A stretch of 64,000 bases of DNA, taken from the NCBI RefSeq assembly GCF_007290395.2, contig NZ_CP041656.2, positions 5,270,001 through 5,334,000 on the forward strand, read 5' to 3'. Within the stretch, counting starts at the first letter, position 1; the number at the start of each line of letters is the position of its first letter. Below, piece after piece: positions 36,724-45,207 of this stretch. The notes beneath the pieces are model-generated. The model was not told the DNA's origin and searched no databases. It was given only the letters and a program-made list of their open reading frames with translations. This DNA comes from Bradyrhizobium cosmicum (GTDB taxonomy: Bacteria; Pseudomonadota; Alphaproteobacteria; Rhizobiales; Xanthobacteraceae). Position numbers and translations under genes: made by a program.

Positions 36724-36753
36724 TTGACAGGGAAAGCCTGCCACGAATGTAAT
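36724..36753 (+). promoter_or_regulatory. Candidate sigma-70 promoter for ferredoxin-P450
   Basis: A consensus TTGACA (36724-36729), an 18-base spacer and TGTAAT (36748-36753) precede the ferredoxin gene by 80 bp in an unusually AT-rich strip. The short inverted aagtt/aactt at 36714 and 36761 flanks it and might be a TetR half-site pair, but it is weak. Confidence 0.5.
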
Positions 36754-36832
36754 AGGATATAACTTAGAATAAAACCATATGGGGAACGCGCGCCGCCCTT
36801 CGGGGTCCGCGCACACGACCGAGGAAGCCGCC

Positions 36833-37042
36833 ATGACTGAGCGACTGAGGGTTCACGTCGATCCCGACAAATGCCAGGGCCATGCCCGCTGCAAGGCGCT
36901 CGCGCCCGAGCTGTTCGAGCTCGACGAATACGGCAACGCCCATGAGGCCGGGGACGGCATCGTTTCTCCGGGTCTTGAAGACAAGGCCTGGCTTGCCAAA
37001 TCGAACTGTCCGGAAATCGCAATCGATGTGATCGAGGAGTAG
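36833..37042 (+). CDS. Ferredoxin, [3Fe-4S] type, P450 electron donor
   Basis: This 69-residue ferredoxin, MTERLRVHVDPDKCQGHARC..., has ligands Cys14, Cys20 and Cys59 (SNCPEIAI). His17 stands where the second Cys of a [4Fe-4S] site would be; this CxxH pattern is typical of small [3Fe-4S] ferredoxins encoded next to P450s. Start: ATG at 36833, five bases after GAGGAAG; an upstream ATG at 36779 gives no family match. It precedes the P450 by 59 bp. Its reductase is not encoded nearby, so electrons must come from a ferredoxin reductase elsewhere. Confidence 0.9.
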   Translation: MTERLRVHVDPDKCQGHARCKALAPELFELDEYGNAHEAGDGIVSPGLEDKAWLAKSNCPEIAIDVIEE

Positions 37043-37101
37043 CGCGGCCTGCGCCCGCTTGCACGCCATCAGCGAACACGAGCCCAAGGGATTTTCCTGA
37101 T

Positions 37102-38322
37102 ATGTCCGACGTCAGCCAGCCCGCCGCCCATCCGCCCGTGACCGACTGGGTCCATGATTTCGACCACACCGATCCGCAGTGGACCGAAGATCCCTTTCCG
37201 ATCTGGGACGAGCTGCGCGCCGCGAGCCCGGTCGTGCATACCGAGCGTTTCCTCGGCTGCTACATGCCGACGACCTACGAGGCGGTGCGCGAGATCGCCA
37301 ACGACACCGAGCATTTCTCCTCGCGCCGGATCATCGTCCGCGACGTGCGGCCCGAGGTCGCCAGGAACGCGGCGCCGCCGATCACGTCCGATCCGCCCGT
37401 GCACAAGCCGGCCAAGCAATTGCTGCTGCCGCCGTTCACGCCCGATGCGATGAAGAAGCTGGAGCCGCGGATGCGCGCGATCTGCAATGAACTGATCGAC
37501 GGCTTCATCGCCGACGGCAAGGTCGACGCGGCGGCGCGCTACGCCAAATACATCCCGGTCCGGGCCATCGCCCATATGCTCGGCATTCCCGAGTCCGACA
37601 GCGATCTCTTCATCAACTGGATCCACATGATCCTGGAGCTCGGCATTAAGGACGAGAGCAAGCTGCTCCAGGCCGTGCAGGAGATGAGCGCCTATTTCAG
37701 GACGCATATCGAGGAGCGCAGATCCAAGCCGACCGACGATCTCATCTCCTACCTGATGAATGCCAAGGACAAGGAAGGCCAGCCGCTGGAAGAGTCCCAC
37801 GTGCTGGGCTCATTGCGGCTGCTGCTGATCGCGGGCATCGACACCACCTGGAGCGCGATCGGCTCCTCGCTCTGGCACCTCGCCCGGACGCCCGCCGACC
37901 GCGAGCGCCTGATCGCCGAGCCCGGGTTGATCCCGATCGCGGTGGAGGAACTGCTGCGGGCCTATTCGCCGGTGACGATGGCGCGCGAGGTGGTCAAGGA
38001 GACCACGATCTCGGGATGCCCGGTCAAGGCGGGCAACATGGTGCTGCTGTCGTTCCCCGCCGCGAACCGCGATCCCAAGGTGTTTCCGGACGCTGACAAA
38101 GTCGTGATCGACCGCCGCGAGAATCGCCATGCCGCTTTCGGCCTCGGCATTCACCGCTGCGTCGGTTCCAACCTTGCGCGCATGGAGATGCAGGTTGCGC
38201 TGGAGGAATGGCTGAAGCGGATTCCTGACTTCCGGCTCGATCCGGCAGGCACCGTGACCTGGTCGCAGGGCACGGTGAGAGGCCCCCGCCAGTTGCCATT
38301 TCTGTTGGGAAAGGCGATGTAG
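37102..38322 (+). CDS. Cytochrome P450 (bacterial class I)
   Basis: This 406-residue soluble monooxygenase has the heme Cys353 in AAFGLGIHRCVGSNLARMEM, the I-helix oxygen-activation motif LLIAGIDTTWSAI (about 242-254), ExxR at EELLR (282-286) and PPVHKPAKQLLLPPFTPDAM for the B'/C region. There is no signal or membrane anchor. The clustered TetR and [3Fe-4S] ferredoxin indicate an inducible hydroxylase. The substrate is unknown. A carbon-source carrier gene follows 33 bp downstream and may be in the same transcript. Confidence 0.92.
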   Translation: MSDVSQPAAHPPVTDWVHDFDHTDPQWTEDPFPIWDELRAASPVVHTERFLGCYMPTTYEAVREIANDTEHFSSRRIIVRDVRPEVARNAAPPITSDPPVHKPAKQLLLPPFTPDAMKKLEPRMRAICNELIDGFIADGKVDAAARYAKYIPVRAIAHMLGIPESDSDLFINWIHMILELGIKDESKLLQAVQEMSAYFRTHIEERRSKPTDDLISYLMNAKDKEGQPLEESHVLGSLRLLLIAGIDTTWSAIGSSLWHLARTPADRERLIAEPGLIPIAVEELLRAYSPVTMAREVVKETTISGCPVKAGNMVLLSFPAANRDPKVFPDADKVVIDRRENRHAAFGLGIHRCVGSNLARMEMQVALEEWLKRIPDFRLDPAGTVTWSQGTVRGPRQLPFLLGKAM

Positions 38323-38355
38323 GCCTTTCCAAACAGCGATACCGAAAGGCCGGAC

Positions 38356-39678
38356 GTGACTGAGCAAGCAATCAAACCGGCCTCCGACCACATCGACATT
38401 GCCGACGCCGAGCGCCGGATCAAGGCGATCTTCATCGGCTCGATCGGCAACCTCGTCGAATGGTACGACTTCTATGCCTATACGGCGTTCGCGCTCTACT
38501 TCGCCCCCGCCTTCTTCCCCGGCAACGACCCCGTCGTCCAGCAATTGAACGTCGCCGTTGTGTTCGCTGCGACGTTCCTGATGCGTCCGCTGGGCGGCTG
38601 GTTGTTCGGCTATATCGCCGATCATTATGGGCGGCGGATCTCGCTGACCCTGTCGGTCGTCTTCATGTGCTTCGGATCGCTGATCATCGCGCTGACGCCG
38701 ACCTACGCCACGATCGGCTTCGCCGCGCCGGTGATCCTGGCGCTCGCCCGCGTCATCGAGGGCCTGAGCCTCGGCGGCGAATATGGCGCCAGCGCCACTT
38801 ACCTCAGCGAAGTCGCCGATCCCAAGCACCGCGGCTTCTATTCGAGCTTCCAGTACGTCACGCTGATCGGCGGCCAGCTCACCGCGATCATCGTGCTGCT
38901 GCTCCTGCAGAAGGTGTTCCTGACGCCCGAGGAGCTGAAGGCCTGGGGCTGGCGCATCCCGTTTGCGATCGGCGCGGCGCTCGCGATCTTTGCCGCGGTG
39001 ATGCGGCGCAATCTGCACGAGACCGAGGCCTTCGAGGAAGCCAAGAAGGTCGTGAAGCCGACCGGCTCGATCACCAATCTGCTGCGCTACCCGCGCGAGC
39101 TGCTGCTCGTGGTCGGCCTCACCGCCGGCGGCACCGCGGCGTTCTACACCTTCACCACCTACATGCAGACCTTCGTCAAGCTCTCGGTGGGCCTGACCGA
39201 GGACCAGACCACATTCGTGATCTTCGGCACCTTGATCTTCGCGACCATTCTCCAGCCGATCTACGGCGCGCTCTCCGACAAGATCGGCCGCAAGCCGTTA
39301 CTAATTTTCTTCGGCGTCGCCGGCACGCTCGCGACAGTGCCGCTGCTGATGACGCTGAAGGAGACCAAGTCGCCGTTCATAGCGTTCATCCTGATCTGCT
39401 GCGCCTGGCTGTTCGTCGCCGGCTACACCTCGATCAACGCGGTGGTGAAGGCAGAGCTGTTCCCGACCAATGTCCGCGCGCTCGGCGTCGGCCTGCCCTA
39501 TGCGATCACGGTTTCGCTCTTCGGCGGCACGGCGCCGGCGATCGCACTCTATTTCAAGAGCATCGGGCACGAGGAGTGGTTCTACTACTATCTCGCCAGC
39601 ATCATCTTCCTGTCGCTGATCATCTATTCCACCATGCGCGACACCAAGCACGCCTCTGCAATGCATCGCCACGAGTAA
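38356..39678 (+). CDS. MFS transporter, metabolite:H+ symporter type (KgtP/ShiA-like)
   Basis: This 440-residue carrier has twelve membrane spans. The MHS-subfamily start is IFIGSIGNLVEWYDFYAYTAF, the loop 2-3 motif is GWLFGYIADHYGRRISL, the TM5 text is GLSLGGEYGASATYLSE, and the loop 8-9 copy is GALSDKIGRKPLL. Members import dicarboxylates, 2-oxoglutarate, shikimate or aromatic acids with protons. A GTG start at 38356 (VTEQAIKPAS) is used. Downstream of the P450 and before the molybdoenzyme, it may supply an oxidised substrate, but the specificity is not readable. Confidence 0.9.
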   Translation: MTEQAIKPASDHIDIADAERRIKAIFIGSIGNLVEWYDFYAYTAFALYFAPAFFPGNDPVVQQLNVAVVFAATFLMRPLGGWLFGYIADHYGRRISLTLSVVFMCFGSLIIALTPTYATIGFAAPVILALARVIEGLSLGGEYGASATYLSEVADPKHRGFYSSFQYVTLIGGQLTAIIVLLLLQKVFLTPEELKAWGWRIPFAIGAALAIFAAVMRRNLHETEAFEEAKKVVKPTGSITNLLRYPRELLLVVGLTAGGTAAFYTFTTYMQTFVKLSVGLTEDQTTFVIFGTLIFATILQPIYGALSDKIGRKPLLIFFGVAGTLATVPLLMTLKETKSPFIAFILICCAWLFVAGYTSINAVVKAELFPTNVRALGVGLPYAITVSLFGGTAPAIALYFKSIGHEEWFYYYLASIIFLSLIIYSTMRDTKHASAMHRHE

Positions 39679-39696
39679 CCCATTCACGAGTAGATC

Positions 39697-40359
39697 ATGG
39701 CCGACGACAACGAGCCGCCCGACAGCAAGCTGACGCGCACCAAGGAGAAATGGGCGCGCGAAGGCCGCTTTCTCACCGGCAAGATCACGCGTCCGGAGGA
39801 CCAGCGCCTGCCGCCCGGCCAGCACCTCACCAAGGACTGGCCGGTGCTCGATCTCGGCGTCATGCCCCCGGTGTCCCGCGAGCGCTGGCGGCTCGATGTC
39901 TACGGTGCGATCGAGAATCCCGTGTTCTGGACCTTCGCCGAATTCACCGCGCAGAAGCAGGAGCAGTTCGTCTCCGACATCCACTGCGTGACGACGTGGT
40001 CGCGCTACGACAATCTTTGGGAAGGTCTCGCCACGCGCGAACTGCTGGCGGCCTGTCAGCCGCGCGAAGATGCCCGCTTCGTCGTGCTGCATTCTTCTGA
40101 CGGCTACACCACCAATCTCGCGCTGGAAGACTTTGCCGCAGAAGACGCGCTGCTCGCCCATAGCTGGTCGGGCCAGCCGCTGACGGACGAGCATGGCGGC
40201 CCGGTGCGGCTCGTCGTGCCGCATCTGTATTTCTGGAAGAGCGCGAAATGGCTCCAGGCCATCGAATTCGTGACCAAGGACGCACCGGGCTTCTGGGAGG
40301 TCCGCGGCTATCATAACCGCGGCGATCCCTGGGCCGAGCAACGTTATTCAGGCGACTAG
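39697..40359 (+). CDS. Sulfite oxidase-like molybdopterin oxidoreductase
   Basis: This 220-residue cytosolic member of the sulfite-oxidase superfamily (YuiH/MsrP-like short form) has the molybdenum-ligating Cys97 in VSDIHCVTTWSRYDNLWEG and pterin-binding SSDGYTTNLALEDF. The GGPVRLVVPHLYFWKSAKWL and VRGYHNRGDPWAEQRY C-terminal segments are as in the family. It has no signal peptide and no heme domain, so it differs from periplasmic MsrP and from SorA. Substrate unknown. It is followed 25 bp later by the hydrolase-OsmC fusion, so a redox or sulfur-stress theme is plausible. The cofactor donor genes are not local. Confidence 0.88.
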   Translation: MADDNEPPDSKLTRTKEKWAREGRFLTGKITRPEDQRLPPGQHLTKDWPVLDLGVMPPVSRERWRLDVYGAIENPVFWTFAEFTAQKQEQFVSDIHCVTTWSRYDNLWEGLATRELLAACQPREDARFVVLHSSDGYTTNLALEDFAAEDALLAHSWSGQPLTDEHGGPVRLVVPHLYFWKSAKWLQAIEFVTKDAPGFWEVRGYHNRGDPWAEQRYSGD

Positions 40360-40384
40360 ACCAGGCAAACACGAGGGGGAGCCC

Positions 40385-41605
40385 ATGCCGACGGAACGCT
40401 TCCAATTCACCGGTGAAAGCGGCCATCAACTTGCGGCCGCGCTGGAGCTGCCGGACGGCGAGCCCGCGGCCTACGCACTGTTCGCGCACTGCTTCACCTG
40501 CGGCAAGGACACGCTGGCGGCCAAGCGCATCTCGGTCGCGCTCGCCACCCGGGGCATCGCGGTGCTGCGCTTCGACTTCACCGGGCTCGGCTCCAGTGAA
40601 GGCGAGTTCGCCAATTCGACGTTCTCCTCCAATGTCGCCGATCTCGTGCGCGCCGCCGATCATCTGCGTTCGACACGCGAGGCGCCGACGATCCTGATCG
40701 GCCACAGCCTCGGCGGCGCCGCGATCCTTGCGGCCGCCGGGAAGATCCCGGAAGCGAAAGCGGTCGCGACCATTGCGGCGCCGTCCGATCCGGCTCACGT
40801 CACCGGCCTGTTCAGGGAGCATCTCGACACCATCCGCGCGCAGGGCGAGGTCGAAGTGTCACTCGCGGGGCGTCCATTCCGGATCAAGCGCGAATTCCTC
40901 GACGACATCGCCGAGCAGGAGCTGATGAAGGACGTCACCGGCCTGCACAAGGCGCTGCTGGTGATGCAGTCCCCTGTCGACGACACCGTCGGCATCGACA
41001 ACGCGACGAGGATTTTCGTGGCGGCAAGACATCCCAAGAGCTTCGTCTCGCTCGACCACGCCGATCATCTCCTGAACAAGCCGGCCGACGCGCTCTATGC
41101 GGCCGAGGTGATCGCGGCCTGGGCGAGCCGCTACATCGACGCGGCAAAGCCCGCGAAACCGGTCGATCTCGCCGAACCGCGTAAGGTCGTCGTGCAGGAA
41201 ACCCGCAAGAGCAAGTTCAACCAGACGATCACCGTCGGTCCACATCGCCTGGTGGCGGACGAGCCGGTTACAGCCGGCGGTGAGGATGCAGGCCCTGGGC
41301 CCTATGACCTTCTGCTCGCCGGTCTGGGCGCCTGCACCTCCATGACCATGCGCCTCTATGCCGAACGCAAGTCGCTGCCGCTCGATCGCGTCACGGTCAC
41401 ACTGAAGCACTCCAAGATCTATGCCAGGGATTGCGAGGAGTGCGAGACGCGCGAGGGCATGCTCGACCAGATCGAGCGCGACATCGCGATGGACGGCGCG
41501 CTCGATGCCGAGCAGCGCAAGAAGCTGATGGAGATAGCCGACAAGTGTCCGGTGCACCGGACGCTGACCTCGGAGATCCGCATCGTCACCAAGGCCGTCG
41601 AGTAG
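40385..41605 (+). CDS. Bifunctional alpha/beta hydrolase-OsmC family protein
   Basis: This 406-residue fusion has two parts. Residues 1-255 are an alpha/beta hydrolase with nucleophile Ser108 in ILIGHSLGGAAILAAA, HCFTCGKDTLAAKRIS near the N-terminus, and Asp/His late in the domain (LVMQSPVDDTVG, LDHADHLL). Residues about 270-405 form an OsmC/Ohr peroxidase-like domain with GAGAGPGPYDLLLAGLGACT-type text (EDAGPGPYDLLLAGLGACTS) and the second Cys in DKCPVHRTLTSEI. The OsmC pair of cysteines would reduce organic hydroperoxides, and the hydrolase may cleave ester or thioester products. Such fusions recur in proteobacteria, but their substrate is unassigned. It ends 5 bp from the convergent MocR gene. 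Confidence 0.88.
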   Translation: MPTERFQFTGESGHQLAAALELPDGEPAAYALFAHCFTCGKDTLAAKRISVALATRGIAVLRFDFTGLGSSEGEFANSTFSSNVADLVRAADHLRSTREAPTILIGHSLGGAAILAAAGKIPEAKAVATIAAPSDPAHVTGLFREHLDTIRAQGEVEVSLAGRPFRIKREFLDDIAEQELMKDVTGLHKALLVMQSPVDDTVGIDNATRIFVAARHPKSFVSLDHADHLLNKPADALYAAEVIAAWASRYIDAAKPAKPVDLAEPRKVVVQETRKSKFNQTITVGPHRLVADEPVTAGGEDAGPGPYDLLLAGLGACTSMTMRLYAERKSLPLDRVTVTLKHSKIYARDCEECETREGMLDQIERDIAMDGALDAEQRKKLMEIADKCPVHRTLTSEIRIVTKAVE

Positions 41606-41609
41606 CGAG

Positions 41610-43058
41610 TTAGAAGCACGATGCCATCGTCTTCACCGCTACGCTAATCTCGCTCTCGCGCCACGCCGCAAAGCCGAGCAGCAGGCCGTGATCGCGCGGC
41701 CGGTCCAGCGCCAGGCTGGACAGCGCGCGCGTCACGACGCCAGCCGCGCCCAGCCGCTTGACCGCGGCCTGATCAGTGCGACCGCGCTTGAGGCGTGCGA
41801 CGAGCTGGATGCCGCCCGAGGGAACCTCGACCGAAAGCACGTCGCCGAGATGGCGCTCCAGTCCATCCACGAGATGATCGCGGCGCGCGTGATAGAGCCG
41901 GCGCACCCGGCGCAGATGCGCCAGAAAATGCCCATCGGCAATGAACTCGGCCAGCGCTTCCTGGATATGGCTGGACGCGATCAACCCGATATGCCGTTGC
42001 GCGACCTCGAAAGTGCCGACCAGCACCGGCGGCACGACGAGATAGCCGAGCCGGATATCCGAGGTCATCGCCTTCGAGAACGTGCCGACATAGAAAACGC
42101 GGCCATGGGCGTCCAACCCCTGCAGGGCCGGCACCGGCCGGCTGTCATAGTGGAATTCACCGTCGTAATCGTCCTCCACGATCCAGGTCTTGCCCGGCCT
42201 GCTCAGGCTGAGAAATTCGGTGCGCCGGGCCAGCGACATCAACCGCCCTGTCGGGTGCTGGTGCGATGGCGTCATGAAGATCAGCGTCGGAGCGACGAGG
42301 CCCGGCAGCCGTTGCATGCCCTGCCCGTCCAGCGTGATACCGGTGAGCCTCGCACCGGACGCGCGGAAGGCGGCTGCCGCGCCGGGATAGCCGGGGTCCT
42401 CGACCCAGACCTCGTCGCCGGGCGTGATGACGGCGGCCGCAATCAGGGTCAGCGCGGCCTGTGCACTCGGCAGGATCATGATCTGGTCCGCCGTGGCGCG
42501 GACGCCTCTGCTGGTCGCCAGATATTGCGCCAGCGCCTCGCGCAAGCGGAACCGGTTGACCGATCCTAGCTCGCGCCGCGCTGCCTGCACTGCGCCGCGA
42601 CGGAGGCAACGCGCCCAGACCTCGTTCGGAAACTCCCTGACATCGCCATGCCCCGGACGCAGCGGCTTGAACGGAGCCTGATAGGACATCGGCCAATCGG
42701 CCTGCTTGAGCTTTGAGGCCCAGGGTGAGAGCCGCGGCTTGCCCGGGCGGGCGCCAGACGCGACGGCGCCAGCCCCTTCGACACGTTGGCCGCCGTCGAC
42801 CGTGACCACGGGACGACGACCGTGCGACGCCTCGATATATCCCTCGGCGGCGAGCTGCTCAAAGGCATAGGTAACGGTATTGCGCGAGACGCCGAGATCG
42901 CTCGCAAGCCGGCGGCTCGAAGGCAGCTCCCGCCCCTTGCCGAGACGGCCGGTCGCGATCAGGCCCCGCAGCTGACTCGTCAGTTGCGCGACCAGCCCCT
43001 CGTCGTCGGTCCGCTTCAGCTCGATCAGGGCGGAGATCACACCTTCCGAAACTGGCAC
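41610..43058 (-). CDS. MocR-type GntR/aminotransferase regulator
   Basis: This 482-residue PdxR/GabR/TauR-like regulator has an N-terminal GntR wing-helix (about 15-85) with GRLGKGRELPSSRRLASDLGVSRNTVTYAFEQL, a linker, then a fold-type I aminotransferase domain that binds PLP via the Lys in VFYVGTFSKAMTSDIRLGYL. Tyr/Arg residues of the PLP pocket (WVEDPGYPGAAAAFRA) are present. The GTG start at 43058 is used; another GTG is seven codons in. It is divergent from the EamA exporter with 82 bp between starts, typical of a MocR protein controlling an adjacent transporter. Direct repeats at 43052-43081 are candidate sites. Confidence 0.9.
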   Translation of the reverse strand: MPVSEGVISALIELKRTDDEGLVAQLTSQLRGLIATGRLGKGRELPSSRRLASDLGVSRNTVTYAFEQLAAEGYIEASHGRRPVVTVDGGQRVEGAGAVASGARPGKPRLSPWASKLKQADWPMSYQAPFKPLRPGHGDVREFPNEVWARCLRRGAVQAARRELGSVNRFRLREALAQYLATSRGVRATADQIMILPSAQAALTLIAAAVITPGDEVWVEDPGYPGAAAAFRASGARLTGITLDGQGMQRLPGLVAPTLIFMTPSHQHPTGRLMSLARRTEFLSLSRPGKTWIVEDDYDGEFHYDSRPVPALQGLDAHGRVFYVGTFSKAMTSDIRLGYLVVPPVLVGTFEVAQRHIGLIASSHIQEALAEFIADGHFLAHLRRVRRLYHARRDHLVDGLERHLGDVLSVEVPSGGIQLVARLKRGRTDQAAVKRLGAAGVVTRALSSLALDRPRDHGLLLGFAAWRESEISVAVKTMASCF

Positions 43059-43081
43059 CTATTTCCTTTCCGATCTGGCAC
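43052..43081. promoter_or_regulatory. Direct repeats ctggcac, candidate MocR site
   Basis: Two identical ctggcac heptamers at 43052-43058 and 43075-43081 are 23 bp apart, each followed by a pyrimidine run. MocR regulators are known to bind spaced direct repeats. One repeat overlaps the GTG start, so either autoregulation is at the start codon or translation begins at the second GTG. Confidence 0.45.
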
Positions 43082-43140
43082 TTTTTCAGGTTCCACTCCG
43101 GATGCTATCCGCCTGATAGAACTGCTTCAAGGATCTTGCG

Positions 43141-44055
43141 ATGAACTCCCTGTCACCCCGCGCGGCCGTCGGCCTGTTTCTCATCGTCGTGCTGGCTTGG
43201 GGCGTGAACTGGTCGGTGACGAAACAGCTCGTCCAGTTTCTTCCGCCGCTGTGGACTTCGGCGATCCGGAGCTGGATCGCCCTGGCCGGCTTGTTCGTGA
43301 TCCTCGGGCTAAGCAACAATCTGGTGATCCCGGAGCGCCGCGACATTCCGGTGGTCCTCAGCGTCGCGCTGCTGCACATGACGATATTCTCGGTCCTGGT
43401 TGCGGCCGGTGTGCGCTTTCTGCCCGCCAGCAAGGCCATCGTGCTCGGCTATACGACGCCTCTCTGGGTCGCGATCGCGGCGCCCCTGCTAGGGAAGGAT
43501 ACGTTGACCGCGCCAAAACTCGCTGGCGCATTGCTCGGGCTGATCGGCCTTGCCGTCATCCTCAACCCGACTTCGATCGACTGGACCAATACCAACGTCG
43601 TGATGGGTGCGGGCATGGTCATCCTGGCCGCAATCTCCTGGGCGGCGAATATCATCTATATCCGCGTGCATCGTTGGATCGCGTCTCCGCTCCAGCTCTT
43701 GATCTGGCAGGTGCTCGTGGCAACCATCGTGCTGACAGTCTCTGCACTCATCACGGAAGGCCTGCCTCACGCGGAATTGTCACGGAAGCTCATCCTGCTG
43801 TTCCTGTACTCCGGCCTGATCGGAACGGCGCTGGCCTATTGGGCGATGTCGATGGTCAACAAGAGCATCTCGGCGCTGACGACGTCGCTCGGCACCACAG
43901 GAACGCCGCTCGTCGGTATCGCCAGCGCGGCCATCTTGCTGGGTGAACCGATCGACAAGAGCCTCGTCATCGCGGCCGCGCTGATCGTGACCGGCATCGG
44001 CCTTGCGACGCTGGGCGATCGCTTGCTGCGATGTCAGGCCACCGCGAGGGGCTGA
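43141..44055 (+). CDS. EamA/DMT-family transporter
   Basis: This 304-residue drug/metabolite transporter has ten predicted membrane spans in two EamA repeats. The first begins FLIVVLAWGVNWSVTKQLVQFLPPLWTSAIRSW, and the second begins at about residue 158 (GMVILAAISWAANIIYIRVHRW). LPASKAIVLGYTTPLWVAI and the end-of-repeat GTTGTPLVGIASAAILLGEP are typical. ATG at 43141 follows AAGGA. The usual role is efflux or uptake of amino acids or vitamins. Being divergent from a MocR regulator suggests a PLP- or amino-acid-linked signal. Its 3' end overlaps the convergent YeeE gene by 22 bp. Confidence 0.9.
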   Translation: MNSLSPRAAVGLFLIVVLAWGVNWSVTKQLVQFLPPLWTSAIRSWIALAGLFVILGLSNNLVIPERRDIPVVLSVALLHMTIFSVLVAAGVRFLPASKAIVLGYTTPLWVAIAAPLLGKDTLTAPKLAGALLGLIGLAVILNPTSIDWTNTNVVMGAGMVILAAISWAANIIYIRVHRWIASPLQLLIWQVLVATIVLTVSALITEGLPHAELSRKLILLFLYSGLIGTALAYWAMSMVNKSISALTTSLGTTGTPLVGIASAAILLGEPIDKSLVIAAALIVTGIGLATLGDRLLRCQATARG

Positions 44056-45092
44056 ACGCGCAAGCTACCGCGCAAGCCCGCCGTCGTACCGAGCAGGATG
44101 CCGGCAACCGCGACAAACGAACCGAGGGCCAGCGTCGATACGCCGGTGAGCCCCTGCCCGACCGAGCAGCCGAATGCCATCACGCCGCCGATCCCCATCA
44201 GCGCGGCGCCGCCGGCCGAGCGCAGCATGTGGCGCGGCGAGGAATAGCCTTCGAGATGGAAGCGACCCGTGGCGAGAGCGGTGACCAGACTGCCGGCGAA
44301 AACGCCGGCGACCGTCGCGATGCCGAAGTTCAGCGTCAGGCCGGTCGAGAGCATGACGTATTGCAGGGCGTCCGCGATCGGCGCGATGAAGGTCAGCGAG
44401 GTCACCGGAACCGGGTTGAAGTCGTCAGCACCGAGATGGCCGGTGACGAACCATCCTCCCGCAACGAGCAGCCCGACAACGAGGCCCGCCGCGATCTGGC
44501 CCGGCGAGCGACGGAACGCCGGATGCGCGAAAGCGAACAGGATCAGCGCAACGGCTATCAGGGCGGCGGCCAGCGCGCGCGAGACCGCATCGCCGAGACC
44601 AAGCGTCGCCAGCAAGGACGGCAGCGAATTGGCGCTCACCGTGGCTTGCGAAGACTGAACCAGCGCAATGCGCGCCGGTGCGATCAGGCCCTTAAGCGTC
44701 ATCTGCGCGGCCATGGCGAGCACGATCACGACGACGAAGGAGCGGAGATTGCCGCGGCCGAGCAGCACCAGCGCACGCGAGCCGCAGCCGTTCGACAGCA
44801 CCATGCCGTAACCGAACAGCAGGCCGCCGAGGAACAGCACAGGCGCCGAAAACGATTGTTGCAGATAGATCGACTTGCCGAGATCGACCATTCCGCTGCC
44901 GGCGAGGAGTTGACTGGCGGCGATCGCAACGGCGATCGCCAGCGCATAAGTCCGCACGAGGCGTCCGTCTCCCCCTGCGAGCCAGCCCCGCATGCTGCTC
45001 ATCAGGCAGAAGCCGCTGAGCAGGCCGACCGCGCCGTAGACAAGCCCGATGATGAGACCGGCGAGGATGACGAGTTGAGTGGACGATTCCAT
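44034..45092 (-). CDS. YeeE/YedE-family sulfur-compound transporter
   Basis: This 352-residue inner-membrane protein has about nine hydrophobic spans in two inverted halves. It has the cysteine-centred pore motifs FGYGMVLSNGCGSRALVLLG (first half) and GVMAFGCSVGQGLTGVSTLA (second half), as in TsuA/YeeE thiosulfate transporters. These Cys residues transiently bind the sulfur substrate in TsuA. Start: ATG at 45090-45092. The stop codon region overlaps the convergent EamA gene. A family A repeat lies upstream of the start. No partner TusA-like protein is adjacent. Confidence 0.9.
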   Translation of the reverse strand: MESSTQLVILAGLIIGLVYGAVGLLSGFCLMSSMRGWLAGGDGRLVRTYALAIAVAIAASQLLAGSGMVDLGKSIYLQQSFSAPVLFLGGLLFGYGMVLSNGCGSRALVLLGRGNLRSFVVVIVLAMAAQMTLKGLIAPARIALVQSSQATVSANSLPSLLATLGLGDAVSRALAAALIAVALILFAFAHPAFRRSPGQIAAGLVVGLLVAGGWFVTGHLGADDFNPVPVTSLTFIAPIADALQYVMLSTGLTLNFGIATVAGVFAGSLVTALATGRFHLEGYSSPRHMLRSAGGAALMGIGGVMAFGCSVGQGLTGVSTLALGSFVAVAGILLGTTAGLRGSLRVQPLAVA

Positions 45093-45122
45093 CGATTGTT
45101 CTCAGACCTCTCGCCGTTCTCC

Positions 45123-45201
45123 GTCATTGCGAGCGCAGCGAAGCAATCCAGACTGTCTCCGCAGATGCATTTCTGGATTGCTTCGCGGCGCTCGCAATGA
45201 C
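45123..45201. repeat. Palindromic intergenic repeat, family A copy 4
   Basis: The arms gtcattgcgagcgcagcgaa and ...cggcgctcgcaatgac face each other around cagactgtctccgcagatgc. It occupies the space between the MDR stop and the YeeE start, both read on the minus strand. Confidence 0.9.
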
Positions 45202-45207
45202 TGTGGG

